Assembly (NCBI RefSeq): GCF_905475465.1
Contig: NC_062255.1
Span: 2,480,001 to 2,544,000, forward strand
Direction of reading: 5' to 3'
Length of the DNA: 64,000 bases
Origin: Pieris napi
Taxonomy: Eukaryota > Arthropoda > Insecta > Lepidoptera > Pieridae
Position numbers and translations under genes: made by a program
Shown: positions 21,864 through 33,240 of the stretch, piece by piece
Numbering within the stretch: the stretch's first letter is position 1
How the letters are laid out: each line of letters begins with the position of its first letter
The notes under the pieces: model-generated
What the model saw: the letters and a program-made list of their open reading frames with translations, nothing else
The model's database searches: none
Told to the model about the DNA's origin: nothing

Positions 21864-22250
21864 TTTTTGAAGTTATACTTCTTTAGGCGCGTTATGAAAA
21901 ATTGATGAGAGTGAAATTTTACGATGCCCGCGCACCGTGACACAAAATTAACAGAATGAAGTTGCCCACGGAAGATGCTACGACATTGGACATAATTTAA
22001 AAACAAAATTCGAATGATAATAGAATTTATGTTACACTTAATGTAAGAATAATAATAAATATTTATTTATTGATTTTTCAAATGTAAACTGAACTTTATT
22101 GACTATAATGACTCCTTTTCTAGTTTTGATTATTTAATTGTAATTAATTATTTGCATGCAATCAAAAACTATTTTTAATAATGCCAAAGAAGTAGGTATA
22201 ACTTCTTACGCGCGTACATAAGTACACGCGTCACGCACCCTTTTTTTTTT
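21864..22250. mobile_element. Family K element (copy C, short form)
   Basis: The best-preserved uninterrupted copy. Left: TTTTTGAAGTTATACTTC, TTTAGGCGCGTTATGAAAAA, TTTTACGATGCCCGCGCACC. Right: GTATAACTTCTTACGCGCG, TACATAAGTACACGCG, TCACGCACCC then ten T. The middle contains AAATGTAAACTGAACTTTAT and TTTGCATGCAATCAAAAAC, both of which recur, split, in copy D. No ORF and no obvious target duplication beyond T-runs. Confidence 0.8.
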
Positions 22251-23354
22251 GAAAAATCTCCAATATTACCACTATTATTTTAAGATTTATTTATTATGTA
22301 TTTCATGTTTGGATATATTTATCGGAGCTTAATTAAAAAAATAAATAAATAAGATTTAATTACTTTCTAGTTAATCTGTGCGTGCGTTCTCATCTTAGAT
22401 TAAGTTAATCCTTATTCCAAGTTTCAGTCTCGTCTTGAGCGCTGTCCATTATGTCAAAATTGGTTTGACAGCTCTCAAAATTAGTTTCAAAAAAATTAAA
22501 AAAAAAAAAAATTAAAAAAATTAGTCACGTTATAATATATTTCATATCAAAGTCTTGTTATAATAAAATTAGTAGCCATACAACTATGGTGATTACATGT
22601 TAAAATATCGATAAAAATATTTATCGATGACAAACAAGGAGGCCGCCATTTTGAAAGAGTCAGTTATCACTTAACACGAAATAGACAATAGACTGACCAT
22701 AGATTACAAAACCATAGGAAATAGAGCAGTCAGCCTACCGGGTCCGAAAGTAATAAATCTTCCGATCGCCATCCCATCCAGATAATGTATTTCTATTCGG
22801 ACGTTACACTTACTTTGGCAATTTGCGGGAACCTTTGTGCCCTTCAAGATATCTCGGATTGTACTGGACTTGAATGGATTTATATAGAGCTGTTTGTTTA
22901 ACACCTGTCTTAATATTTTATGAATCGATCAATGGTTTAGTATCTTTATGAAGGTATTTTATTACAAAGTTTTTGTACAGTGTTTGTACTTAACTTGAGG
23001 TTCAGGGTTCAATTAATTATGTGATAATAATAAGTTTAAAAAATTAGAAATAAATATCAATCAATAAGTATTAGAAGTAATATGTGCCCGAGACTTACCC
23101 TGAAAATGAGATGATGAGTCTTCTGTGCCTCACATGCCGTCGATTTTAGGTATAAGTCATACCGATCGGAAAAAGGGTTTTTTTTATATATCTCTGATTC
23201 TATTTTTTTTTAATTTTTCTTTGATTATTGTTATTTTGTGTGTTTATGTGTGTGTTTTTGTTTGTAATAAATAATATGTCTATGTCGATTGATTGACGAA
23301 TTTTTCCTTCACGGTACTTAGTGTGTTAAATTCGGATATAGAAATAAAAAATCT
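22251..23354. other. Gene-free tract
   Basis: AT-rich DNA with simple A-runs (22490-22525) and a short palindrome ATCGATAAAAATATTTATCGAT (22607-22628). No gene or known repeat recognised. Confidence 0.3.
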
Positions 23355-23428
23355 ATTGGGTTACAACCTGGGTTCAAACCTAGGACATCAGGCATGCGAG
23401 TGCGACTCTCAAGCCACCAGGTCTGTTT
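23355..23428 (-). repeat. tRNA-like SINE head
   Basis: On the minus strand: CCTGGTGGCTTGAGAGTCG, then GGTTTGAACCCAGGTTG, placed like A- and B-boxes about 35 bases apart. No tRNA fold with good acceptor stem was found, so it is a SINE head or tRNA relic. The body does not match the main SINE. Confidence 0.45.
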
Positions 23429-23743
23429 CTTTCATACCTCTTATATTATCATCCTAAGGCAAAAAATACTCAGCTCTATACAATTCCTGTAACAAAGTTA
23501 TCTTCTTGGCGCGTGATATATCCTCGTCTTCGGAAGGGCTAAGGTCCAAGCCCATTTACAAATCACAAACAGTGACCACCCCACGCCACCCGGACAATTA
23601 TGTACAACCCTTCTGTTCACCTTTCCAACTTACACTTGAAATATTGTTGGATTTAGACCCTTAAATTGTCTTACTTGCTATTAGAACAGGTATATCCGTT
23701 GTTGAACTTGTAACCAAATTCTTCATAGAAATATATATCTATA

Positions 23744-24017
23744 CTAGCTGACCCGGCAAACGTTGTTTTGCCATGTATATTTTTTCTAGGAAAGATTTTT
23801 TAGTTTAATAAAAATAACTATCTACTATAATAAAAAATAGGGGTTGATCGTAGAGGGTAGATGAAAATTAAGATAAAAATTAATTAATTATTTTGTATCA
23901 TAAAAATAAAAACACACCAGTGGACCATATCACTTAGGGGTTTGAAAGATATATAGTAGCCGATTCTCAGACTTACTGAATATGCATAAAAAACTTCATA
24001 AGAATCTGTAGAGCCGA
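23744..24017 (-). mobile_element. Helitron 3' part
   Basis: On the plus strand CTAGCTGACCCGGCAAACG (23744 on) with the hairpin GGCAAACGTTGTTTTGCC is the reverse of the family 3' end. The body keeps GGGGTTGATCGTAGAGGG and GTAGCCGATTCTCAGACTTA. It breaks off at about 24017 where another repeat starts, so the TC end is missing. This copy shows the empty site of the MITE at 17.9 kb. Confidence 0.8.
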
Positions 24018-24200
24018 ATACTTCAATTGTCAGCAGGACATAGTTGTGGTGCGCGGCACAAACTGCCTTAAAACGGGTTGAGGAACGACGGACGTCGAGG
24101 TGATACAGTCGGAATTCCGTATTCTGCGATGCCCGATGCTGAAACTCAGCTGCAGGTATTTACAACAACTCCTCTGAACACTCTCCATGTATCAAAAGGT
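24018..24200 (+). repeat. GCCGGCAACGCAC-family, 3' part
   Basis: AGTTGTGGTGCGCGGCACAA, then AACGACGGACGTCGAGGTG, GATGCCCGATGCTGAAACTC and AGCTGCAGGTATTTACAAC. This is the distal end of the family, also seen at 40500-40600. Confidence 0.75.
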
Positions 24201-24554
24201 AAGCTTGAAAGTTATAAGCTCGTTGCTCTTATTATTTAAGCGCTCTCATTGTACTTGTAATGTAATAACGTATATCTGGGTAAGAGGAGACGTGGCCTAG
24301 TGCCCGTGACGTCACTAGATCTAACGAATCACGAACCCTAATAGAAGTTTTTTCACGTGTACATTACGTACCTTATCATATGTCAACTTATGTCTAGCGG
24401 TGTAGACAGTGGTTCGAGTAATTATAGAAGTATTGAGTATTTAAATTCATAAAATTTTTATTGATATGTCTAGTAGTAACCGTAATGTCAACACTTGTTT
24501 TTGTATCGGTTTAAGTCTTATTCAAACACTAGAAGGAGAAGAAAAGAAGAGAGA

Positions 24555-24606
24555 AGGAAACTGAAAAATATCACGTATCAGTTATACGTGATTTTTTCAG
24601 TTTCCT
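24555..24606. other. 23-bp near-perfect hairpin
   Basis: Left arm 24555-24578 starts AGGAAACTGAAAAA and ends ATCACGTAT. The right arm 24584-24606 is its reverse complement except for one extra T. The loop is CAGTT. Pairing stops sharply at both sides. It is short for a microRNA precursor and is not obviously a transposon end. Confidence 0.7.
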
Positions 24607-25084
24607 GTGACTAACCCAAATAATATTTTCAAAATTGGCAAATTAATTAATATAAATAAAATATGTTTTGTCTAATTACTAACAAGGCGTGATACAGTCT
24701 ATTAACATAAAGCTAAAGTTATTTACGACTATATCTGTTAACGTTATCAACCCTTAAGCCCATTTGAATAACTATCGTCAGTTAATTCTTCAGATAACGC
24801 CGCCATGTTGGCTGCGGCCGGAAGTCCAACTTGGACATTCAAACTCGACCGGAACTTGATGGAACTGCGACATATATTTCAAATTTAGAACGCTATTGTT
24901 ACCATTTTGTATTGACAGGAAACTTGAAGGATTTAACTTAAGAACATTACCTATTACGTGAACTTTCAATACATGTTTTACTTAGTTTATTGTTCGTTTT
25001 GTGTATGAAAAAGGTATAAATATATAAAAAAATCTTAAATATATAAAAGTCTAAATAAAAAAAAACCCCTTTCATTATACTTTT
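24607..25084. other. Spacer, nothing recognised
   Basis: AT-rich, with one GC-richer patch at 24795-24860 (CGCCGCCATGTTGGCTGCGG). No frame or repeat assigned. Confidence 0.3.
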
Positions 25085-25271
25085 CCAGGACTTTCTGTAT
25101 ATGTGCGCATTTAACATTCGATCGAAAGGCGAAGGAAAACATACTGAAGAAACCGACTTGACTAAGACCCAAAAAGTCGACGACGAGTGCCAGGCACATG
25201 AGGCTGATCACCTACTTGCCAATTAGATTGACAAATGGTCATGAAACAGATACAAAAATCTGACTCACCCG
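25085..25271 (+). repeat. tRNA-derived SINE body (head missing)
   Basis: TGTGCGCATTTAACATTCG, GGCGAAGGAAAACATACTG, GACCCAAAAAGTCGACGACG, ATTAGATTGACAAATGGTCA, ATGAAACAGATACAAAAATC. The tRNA part is absent, as in a 5'-truncated SINE. Confidence 0.75.
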
Positions 25272-25392
25272 CGAGCTTAAGTATCATAATACTATTATAA
25301 ATAAACGAAAAGTACAGGAAACATCAAAACACAACGGGGTACCTTGGCGCAAACAAATTTTAAATTCCTAACAATCTAGATTTAAAATACAA

Positions 25393-25670
25393 TCTAATAT
25401 ATAAAATTCCCGTGTCGCGGTGTTCGTAGTTAAACTCCTCCGAAAGGGCTTGACCGATTCTCATGAAATTTTGTGTGCATATTGGGTATGTCTGAGAATC
25501 GGACAACATCTATTTTTAGTCCACCCCCATTTTTTTTTTAATTTTTAGATATTTTTTTATGATACAGCATTAAAAAATACATACAACCCCTAATTTTCTC
25601 CCCTCTACGATCAACCGCTATTTTTATTTTATGATATACATGGCAAAACGACGTTTGCCTGGTCAGATAG
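25393..25670 (+). mobile_element. Helitron, non-autonomous
   Basis: Starts A|TCTAATATATAAAATTCC and ends with the hairpin GGCAAAACGACGTTTGCC followed by TGGTCAGATAG|T, so the terminal CTAG has mutated to ATAG. The body has GAAAGGGCTTGACCGATTC and GAGAATCGGACAACATC. No Rep/helicase frame. Confidence 0.85.
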
Positions 25671-26888
25671 TTAATCTATATAAATTTAATACTTTATCTT
25701 CAACGCTGTATTATTTCCATCATAGCGTGAACTTAAAATAAACAAATAGGCACCGTTATTAATTATTCTCTAAGAAATTCATACGACAGTGGGCTTCTTA
25801 CCCTGGACAGGGGTCAAGATATGGTTAAATTAATATTCATACGGCAGGCCCAGGTGGATGTCACAATCTGAGAAGGGTGGACTTAAGGAATGGACATCGG
25901 TTTGCGATTATTTACAAAGAAAAGCTATCTCATCGAATATTATAGTACCATATAGATGTTGCCTCTGTGAGGAATCTTTTGTTGTGTATCTCTAACACTT
26001 GTGGATAATAATTTATAGAAACTGTGTTAAAATACGGTAATGTATGGTAATATTTATTTATTTACACTTCGTTAAAAAACAGGTTACATCAGTTATTAGG
26101 CAACAGCTGGCCTTATCGCTAACAAACGGCTTCTTCCAGGCAACCCTTACAATAGCAATAAAAAAAGTAACACCTGTAGAGGGTAAAGTACAAGAAATGC
26201 ATAAATAGTTAACAAAGAAAATCTAAAATAACATGTAACTATAACTAAAATAAAATAGAGTAAAATAAGTAGATAAACACAACAAGTTTTTGTATTCAAA
26301 ATAAAATATGTTACGAAGCGAACAGATTTCTTGAAATCAGCTGATAAATTAGTTTAAAGACGAGCATGTACTGCGTTAAGACACAAGAAAGTACTGCATC
26401 TACAGGTTAGATTATCTTTGGGCGGGCGGGCGGCCAAGACGGGGTGGGATAGAATACGGGCGCTTGTCTTATCTGCCCACGCCCGAGGAACTGGCCTGAT
26501 GGATTAACTTCATTGTTCCTGTTGCTGGGTGATGGAGAATTTATAATTACACTTTATGTACGGCTAATTTTGTTTTGTTTTGTTACATGAATAAATAGGT
26601 CTGATTTTGATGGGTTTTAGCATGACTAAAGAAAAGTTTAAGTTTATAAAAAATCTTTGGTAATTTTGAATTTTACACAAATCCTCCAAGAAGCATAAGT
26701 TCGACATAATTCTGTGTCTCCTTTTAAGTTTTTCTTTCTTTGCCGAGCAAACTGAAACAATTGTTTTACTTTCGGACTGTGTATTTATGTTAATATTTAT
26801 TTTTAGTTAATTAATGTAAATGCGGTTTTATAAATGGTTTATTAACTGCAGTTTTTATCAAGGAAATTTTAACATGATTATAATAAAA

Positions 26889-27012
26889 AATGCGTACCAA
26901 TTCTTAAAAGGCCGGTAACGCACTTGTGTGCCCTCTGGCAATGTATGTGTCTATGAGCGGCGGTGTCATCTAACATCAAGTGAAAATCCTTCGTTTGTCC
27001 CCTGTTATATAT
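26889..27012 (-). repeat. GCCGGCAACGCAC-family repeat, 5' part
   Basis: GCGTACCAATTCTTAAAAGG, CCGGTAACGCACTTGTG, CCCTCTGGCAATG, then GTGAAAATCC and GTTTGTCCCCTGTTATAT, in the reverse orientation of the family. Confidence 0.75.
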
Positions 27013-27797
27013 TAAAGAAACGTCTTGTATAACTCCATTGGTAAGGAGTTATTTTTAGAAAGAAAAAAAATCCTCTATTTGATTAAAGCACACATATAAA
27101 AAAGGATTACAAACACAATCATTTTAATCAAAAATTGTATCAGTGAGTCACAGATATACATACGAAACAAAACAAATATGTTACCTAAATGTTGTGTGTT
27201 AAATTTCAAACACAAAACAATGTTAGACAAATTAATATACAAAACCACGTGGTATGTACATAACGTACCTACGAACGCATGTAAAGTTTAAACTTTATTT
27301 TCTATTAAAACATATTTTTTAGGAAGAAATAATACTTGGAAAAAGATGACTTAATATTATTTAATTCTGTGAACAAAAAATAAAAAGTAATAATAAAAAC
27401 TTCCAGACATAAATATGGTTGTGACAAAATTTATCTATCTCTAGTCAACACTAGCCCTTGTGTTGTTACTAGATAACAATTATTCCTGCATGTTTTAGTG
27501 TTACTTTACACCGTTATAGACATTTACTAACGAAACATACACACAGAAACACAATGTATAATGTGTGTGTGTTGCGGTTGTAACTAGCCTCAGAATCATG
27601 CTGTGGAGCAGACGTGTTCCACAGCGCTGGTAATTCTGCCAGAGACCACAGCAGCTAGTTTGCGCCGTAAGTAAAGAAGTCTTCAAAGATTTGTGAAATA
27701 AAAAAAATGAAAAACAATAATAATTGTTTATAGGTAAATAAATATTTAGGTTAGATTAGATTTCGCGGGATTGTACCGCCTGTTATTACATAAAAGA
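27013..27797. other. Gene-free tract
   Basis: AT-rich. One small stem (GCTGTGGA...TCCACAGC, 27598-27624) is visible. The 61-codon minus-strand frame at 27501-27686 has no recognisable family and I do not call it a gene. Confidence 0.3.
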
Positions 27798-27955
27798 AAG
27801 AGTACCGACAGTTTTCTACGACGGCTTTTTCTCTCGGCCTACACGCTCTGTCTTCTTTGCCGATGTCTACCGATTCAAATTTAATGATGTGGAATAAATG
27901 ATATCTGTATCTTAAATTCCATAATAAACATATTTTATTTTTATTTTAGAATTAT
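27798..27955 (+). repeat. Non-LTR 3'-end-like repeat, copy 2
   Basis: Second copy of the 961-1115 segment: AGAGTACCGACAGTTTTC, CTCTCGGCCTACACGCTCTG, TCAAATTTAATGATGTGG, CCATAATAAACATATTTTAT. Confidence 0.65.
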
Positions 27956-29350
27956 TATTATAATCATAATTTAATCAAAACACATCCCGAGCTCGAGAAT
28001 CCTACACAAACCTTTCTTAATTAGTTAACTAACATTATTTGCATACGTCCAGTTTGTTTTTAGTATTTGAGTCGGTCGACTGATTCTAACAATAACTTGG
28101 TCAAGATGTTTTGAGCGTAATTTAGTTTGCTTTGATGAGGGTCTGACCCTCAAGACGAGCTTCAGGTGGTCAGCGGAAAGGGGGCAAATATTGAAACTTT
28201 ATGATTATATTAGTTTAAGATTTTTGTTCCAAATTTGCTCGCTCAAAAACACTGTAGATGATGGGCGTTGGTTCGAACTGTATTCGAGTTATTTTATATT
28301 TGTAATTGTGAAGGAGTAATATTTTTTATCTTTTATAAGGTTGAGGGTAATGGAAAAAGATTCGAAGAAGACTCAGACGGTGATTGAGTGATGAGTTTCA
28401 AACTTTCGTAGGTATGTTTTCTATAATTATTAATTAAGGTTTATATTTTTTTTTTGAGAAAAGAAGCAAAAATGGAACAGAACTCCAACGGAGTGGTAAC
28501 GAAGGAGAAGCTAGCAGATAAGATGGGAGGATGATATAAAAAATGTTGCGGGTACAATGTGGATTCGAACCGCTAGGGAAAGTCGCGGTTGGAAAAAAAT
28601 AGAGGAGGCCTTTGTGAAAGGGCGCTGTATATAAATAAATAACCGTTTGTCGATATGTAGTAGGTATAATAAATATTATATTACTTTAAGCACATGTACT
28701 TCATAATCAGACATGCAAGCTAATCAGCATTAAAGGCTTTTTATTTTCAGTATTTTTTTTTATGTTTTACTATTATTTCAAATTATAGGATTGTAAAATA
28801 ACAATTATTTCTGTGGTAATTATTACCACTTAAGTTGGGAGCATAAACCAAATCTCCTGTAATCTCTTTGTTTAATTTTATAATTAATTTAAAAAAAATG
28901 TTAAGTTTGGTTTTCGAATTTCATGATATAATAATTTTTTTTAGTTATTGTCAATTTATACTATGTACTAGATTTATTTTATTTACTTCCTAAACAAACG
29001 GTTTATATGTCGGAGTCGCTTCATTAAAACTTATTCGTTATTTAAAACATATAATTATCAGTTATTCCTAATAACAAAACAAAAACCAATCCATCTTTCG
29101 TTGACTTGGAAAATCGTGACGTCATCGTACACTTTTCCAGAGTGTCTTCAATTTGTTGAAGAAACATCAAGTCACGGTCTGACCACATATGTCACAGGAA
29201 ACCGACTCTTAAAGTAATGGCGATAAAGGCTACCGAGGAATATTTGTGGTTTTGCCACACGGGCGTATATTTCATCGAGCTACCTTCTTGCCTTATACTC
29301 TCTGACATTTAATTTATTACAAATATGTATACGAGTAATACATTAAAAAA
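27956..29350. other. Gene-free tract
   Basis: Mixed AT-rich sequence with no long frames, no recognised repeat and no tRNA-like boxes that hold up. Confidence 0.3.
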
Positions 29351-29530
29351 TTCGTTCTAAATTTAAATTTTTAGACAAAGTAAACATTCAAAATATTTCG
29401 AATCCTGATTTTTATTTTTAAATATATCAATGATCTGTTTAACATGTGATAGTAATCCGTTCTAAATTTAAATTTATAGTCAAAGTAAAAATTCTAAATG
29501 TTTCGAATTCTAATTTTTAATTTTAATTTA
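29351..29530. repeat. 106-bp tandem duplication
   Basis: CGTTCTAAATTTAAATTT begins at 29353 and again at 29459. The following words (AAAGTAAACATTC / AAAGTAAAAATTC; ATATTTCGAAT / ATGTTTCGAAT) repeat in order at the same 106-base offset. Divergence indicates an old local duplication. Confidence 0.65.
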
Positions 29531-29647
29531 ATTTGTCATAGTTAATCATGTTTTAATTCGATAAAGTCACTCAGCGTTTCATGTAGTTGTGTTGTTCTCT
29601 GACCTCAAGACACTGCTTCAACATCCAACGTACAGAAATTTTCGCTG

Positions 29648-29878
29648 ATGTCGGTGGTCGCCGAAACTGAAGCCTATTTTGAGGCTAAACACAAATCGTA
29701 TTATAAAAATGGTATCGAACAATTGTATACCTATAATCATTGTTACGCTCTCGAAGATTATATTGAATTATTAAATTTAAAAAAAAAATCTTCAGGCTAC
29801 CTAATAAGCGCAAGCCATTTTATAAATCTGTATTGTGTGCATACGAATATCAACATGCAACACACGACATCCGCTTGA
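29648..29878 (+). other. 76-codon open frame, function unknown
   Basis: Starts MSVVAETEAYFEAKHKSYY, a balanced composition up to about residue 47. It then becomes K-rich and ends in an AT-driven sequence. It could be a first exon reading into an intron, but no convincing donor, family or partner exon can be assigned. Low confidence. Confidence 0.2.
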
Positions 29879-30139
29879 TGTAATTCCCTCCCGTATATTT
29901 CAAGTAAAGGGTGTGCTTTGGCATAAATGATCGCGGAGTTACGTTGACGAAGACAAATGACGACCGATGTCGAACTTACACAAAGATAACGTAGGCTCCT
30001 TAAATTAGCAGCGTTCTAGTTTATTTTTCACTGTCCAACGGTTAGTATGGTTGAGGTATCGAAGTTGAGAAGTTTAATGAGGGTTAGTTAACACAATTTG
30101 CTATGTACTTACACATACATATACTTATTAAGGGAATAG

Positions 30140-30490
30140 AAAAAAAATACAATCTCAAGTTAAGTTCGGTGACGGTTGTTGTATGGAGATGTCTCAATAA
30201 AACTCTTTATGTGAAGCTGGGTAAAAGCTGACTATAATGTTTAAAAATATGAGCTTATATCTGACACAAAATTAGCGGTAGAGGGGTTGCGGGTACAAAA
30301 ACAAACTTGGCTTATCTAAGGGTTCAGAAATTTAAATGACACTTATGTTTTTGGACATTATCGGAAACGAGAATTTCAAAATACAATTTAAAAGTGTGGT
30401 AAAGACTAAAGAGCTCAATATTGGCTTCAAGTGTACGATTGTTAACATAATATGTAACTTAACTAAGTTAGGTTACATAACTCTCGGCTA
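30140..30490 (+). repeat. LTR-like dispersed repeat, copy 2
   Basis: Partner of 11945-12370: AGTTAAGTTCGGTGACGGTT, AAACTCTTTATGTGAAGCTG, AAAATTAGCGGTAGAGGGG, ATCGGAAACGAGAATTTC, AAGTTAGGTTACATAACTC. Slightly shorter than copy 1. Classification is open. Confidence 0.5.
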
Positions 30491-31062
30491 GATAATGGGA
30501 AGGCTCTATTGTAATGTTTAAGTACTTTTCAAGCTACCATATATATTTATATAGTTTTAACGTATACTTTATTTTTAAGCTATATAATCAAACAAATAGC
30601 AAAAATAACGAATATTAAATTAATAATAATTAACATAAATCGACAATAATACCTTTATATACACCAGGCATGAAATTTATCGTTTCATCGGAAAATATTT
30701 AAAGGTGACCCAAGAAAACCCTTTTTGAATATAAATTAACCGAATATATCTCTTTAAGTCCGAGGAGGGACCGCAACGATTGTCCGAAAATTAGCTTTGA
30801 CCGCATATAAATACATTAAGTTAATCCAGATATGGTACAAGTCATACGCTTACAGAAGTATGAGAAATTTCCGTTTGTGCCAGTTTGCGCCATGACCGCT
30901 ACAATTAATTGTAATGGGTAAAATCCAAGTCATCCAAATGGAGAGATCCAGAAGAAGAAGAATGATATTTCTGTATCAACACTTTTATCCAATTAGACAG
31001 TCCAGAGAAGACTTAGAGAAGCACCATTTACGAGTGTTTTGCGCACCCTAAACACGCTTGTG
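30491..31062. other. Spacer, nothing recognised
   Basis: AT-rich sequence without a gene or assigned repeat. Confidence 0.3.
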
Positions 31063-31350
31063 CAGTGTTGGCCTAGTGGCTTCAGCGTGCGACTCTTATA
31101 CCTAAGGTCGTAGGTTCAATCCCCGGCTGTGCACCAATGGACTTCCTTTCTATGTGCGATATAACATTTGCTCGAACGGTGAAGGAAAACATCGTGAGGA
31201 AACCGACATGTCTTAGACCCAAAAAGTCGATGGCGTGTGTCAGGCACGTTGATCACCTACATGCCCATTAGATTGAAAATGATCATGAAACAGATTCAGA
31301 AATCTAAGGCCAAGACCTTAAGAGGTTATAGCGCCACTGATTTTTTTTTA
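31063..31350 (+). repeat. tRNA-derived SINE (most complete copy)
   Basis: The head has A-box TTGGCCTAGTGGCTTCAGCG and B-box GGTTCAATCCCC, then GGCTGTGCACCAATGGAC. The body has CGAACGGTGAAGGAAAACAT, CGTGAGGAAACCGACATGTC, GACCCAAAAAGTCGATGGCG, GTGTCAGGCAC. The end is AGAGGTTATAGCGCCACTGA plus a T-run. Best reference for the other copies. It would be transcribed by pol III from its internal boxes. Confidence 0.85.
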
Positions 31351-31399
31351 ACACGTTTCTGAGACGGATATATTTAGTTGCACATTGGCTGAATTCACA

Positions 31400-31555
31400 A
31401 GAATTGCATTATTTATAATTAGTTATAAAGTTTAGGTGTTAAGTTTTGAATAGTTATGTTTATATTATGTTTTAGTTTAGTTTTCTATTGTATAAGATTT
31501 AAGTTACTGTAAACATAGGAAATAAGGAAAATAAATAAATAAAGTTATCAAAGGT
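31400..31555 (+). repeat. LINE 3'-UTR-like segment
   Basis: ATAATTAGTTATAAAG, GTTTATATTATGTTTTAG, TTCTATTGTATAAGATTTA, AGTTACTGTAAA and AAATAAATAAATAAAG follow the same order as 50585-50740. The AATAAA-rich end fits a retroposon 3' end. Confidence 0.45.
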
Positions 31556-31934
31556 TGTAAAAGTTATAAATCGCTATTGTCTATAGCTTGAACCAAATCT
31601 GAAGTCCGGGGAGGCATCAAGCAAGTCAAATAGACTTGGAGATGTTTGTACAGGCAAGCCTTAAGGTATGATTCCATTCCTTTCAAGGTAGTTTTAACGT
31701 AAATGTGTGTAATGAAAATCTACCGAAACTAGACATAATAGAACGTATTTGCAAAGGAATGTGTGTGTGAATGGTTATTTATTTAATAAAAACACTTAGA
31801 AACTCGCTTAAAAGATGTTGTTGAAGACTGACCTTGATGACTGGAAGTCTTCCACAGTGCGTTAACAAGGCATTTTCTTTTGCAAACTAGCGAACTGTGG
31901 AACACTCTCCAAATGTTCAAAATTCGAGTATACT
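31556..31934. other. Spacer, nothing recognised
   Basis: No gene. No repeat family could be assigned between the LINE tail and the next short repeat. Confidence 0.3.
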
Positions 31935-32045
31935 CCTCCCTCAAAGGCCGGCAACGCACCCGCTAAAAATGGGTGTCTATGGGCTGCGACTTTTTGGGCG
32001 TACCGCAGGCTCGTTTGCCCCCCCTATTATATAAAAAAGATATTT
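31935..32045 (-). repeat. GCCGGCAACGCAC-family variant
   Basis: AGTATACTCCTCCCTCAAAG, GCCGGCAACGCACCCGC, TAAAAATGGGTGTCTATGGG, GCTCGTTTGCCCCCC. The core is shared, but the CCCTCAAAGG junction and AAAATGGGTGTC differ from the main type; 48780-48842 is the same variant. Confidence 0.65.
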
Positions 32046-32530
32046 ATAAATTTTGTTTACCAACCATTAACTTTAATTAATACTAGGTAAGTAAGTGTCA
32101 ACTTATACGCTTCATCTAAAAGGCAAATATCATGCTATATGAGCATGAAAAACAAAACAAACCCGAATATAATTTAAATCAGATCATAATTCACAATATC
32201 TGAATTGGTTTCAGTTATAAATCTTCCCTCGCACACGTTAAGATTCAACTAATACATTTGAATGTTAAATTTGCCCCCCTTACACCTAGCTGCCCCCCAG
32301 TGACCGGAGTCAAGGGAGGCTCATCCCGGCTTCCAATACATTTCATATTCCGTTGACAGAGGCACAATAATAACGCGGTTCTCTTCGTGTAAAAGCAAGA
32401 CATAGTTGATGTACAATGGCCTAATGTTTTACTAGATACGACTGGTGCCTTTATAGTGTGGGCGAGTATTTAGACCAATAAATAACTTAACTTATTATTA
32501 TGTTAATGTTCTTATTATATGTCAACAGTC
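32046..32530. other. Spacer, nothing recognised
   Basis: AT-rich with a GC-richer patch at 32270-32340. A 17-base word (TGCCTTTATAGTGTGGG, 32451-32467) recurs inverted at 39523-39539, which may mark a decayed repeat. Confidence 0.3.
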
Positions 32531-32690
32531 AAAAATCATTTATTCATATAGGTAACACAATGTACTAATGAACGTCAATAAAGAAATATACATTAATTGC
32601 TTCTAATTTTACATTTACTGCCAGTTCTTAAACGGAACGTAGAACGGAAGAGAAGAACTGGCAATAAACTTTCCGCCACTCTTTTTTTTT
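32531..32690 (-). repeat. LINE 3' end with stem-loop (family H)
   Basis: Reverse orientation copy: AAATCATTTATTCATATAGG and TAACACAATGTAC at the left (element 3' tail), then ACTGCCAGTTC...GAACTGGCA, then CCGCCACTC. The GCCAGTTC/GAACTGGC arms form a stem. Other copies at 33615, 35385, 40878 and 55443. Confidence 0.65.
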
Positions 32691-33012
32691 GATTGAATGA
32701 CATTATAAAAATTAATATGACTTTGCATGCACTATGCACTTGCACTATTTATATTTGGCTAATTGTGCAGATTTTTATAATTAATCGATACAACTGTACC
32801 ACTATCTTGGGAAATAAAAGATTTATTATTATTATATAAAATTGTCATAAAATACGTACTGTTCGGCAGGAGGTGAACGAGTGTGCTAGTTGCAATGGAC
32901 AACTGCAACACTAGGAAGCTTGCCGTTAAGGGGTCTCTTGAATGCCTCTTATTCACGACAGTTGACATTTGACGTTAGTTTCACACTGTCAGATGTCAGA
33001 TATATACGTATA
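32691..33012. other. Spacer, nothing recognised
   Basis: Contains a 69-codon minus-strand frame (32759-32968) with no recognisable family; probably non-coding. Confidence 0.3.
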
Positions 33013-33240
33013 GAGCAGTAGCCTAGTTGCCGTAGGGTCGATCCCCGGCCGTGCACAAATGGTTCTTTCTATATTCTTAACATTCGCTCGAACGGTGAAG
33101 GAAAACATCGGTGAGGAAACCGGCTTGTGTTGACCTAAACAGTCGACGGTGTGTCACAGGAGACTGATCACCTTGCCTATTGACAAATAATCATGAAAGG
33201 TACAGAAATCTGAGGCCCAGACATAAAAAGGTTGTGTTTT
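33013..33240 (+). repeat. tRNA-derived SINE
   Basis: GCAGTAGCCTAGTTGCCGTA, B-box GGGTCGATCCCCGG, ATTCGCTCGAACGGTGAAGG, GAGGAAACCGGCTTGTG, CAGTCGACGGTGTG, AATCTGAGGCCCAGACATAA. It has internal deletions in the anticodon region of the head. Confidence 0.8.

Noticed and set aside
21869..22210. loxP-like recombination sites in family K (GAAGTTATACTTC)
   Set aside because: Only a short palindrome resembles recombinase arms; no spacer-and-arm structure and no recombinase gene nearby.
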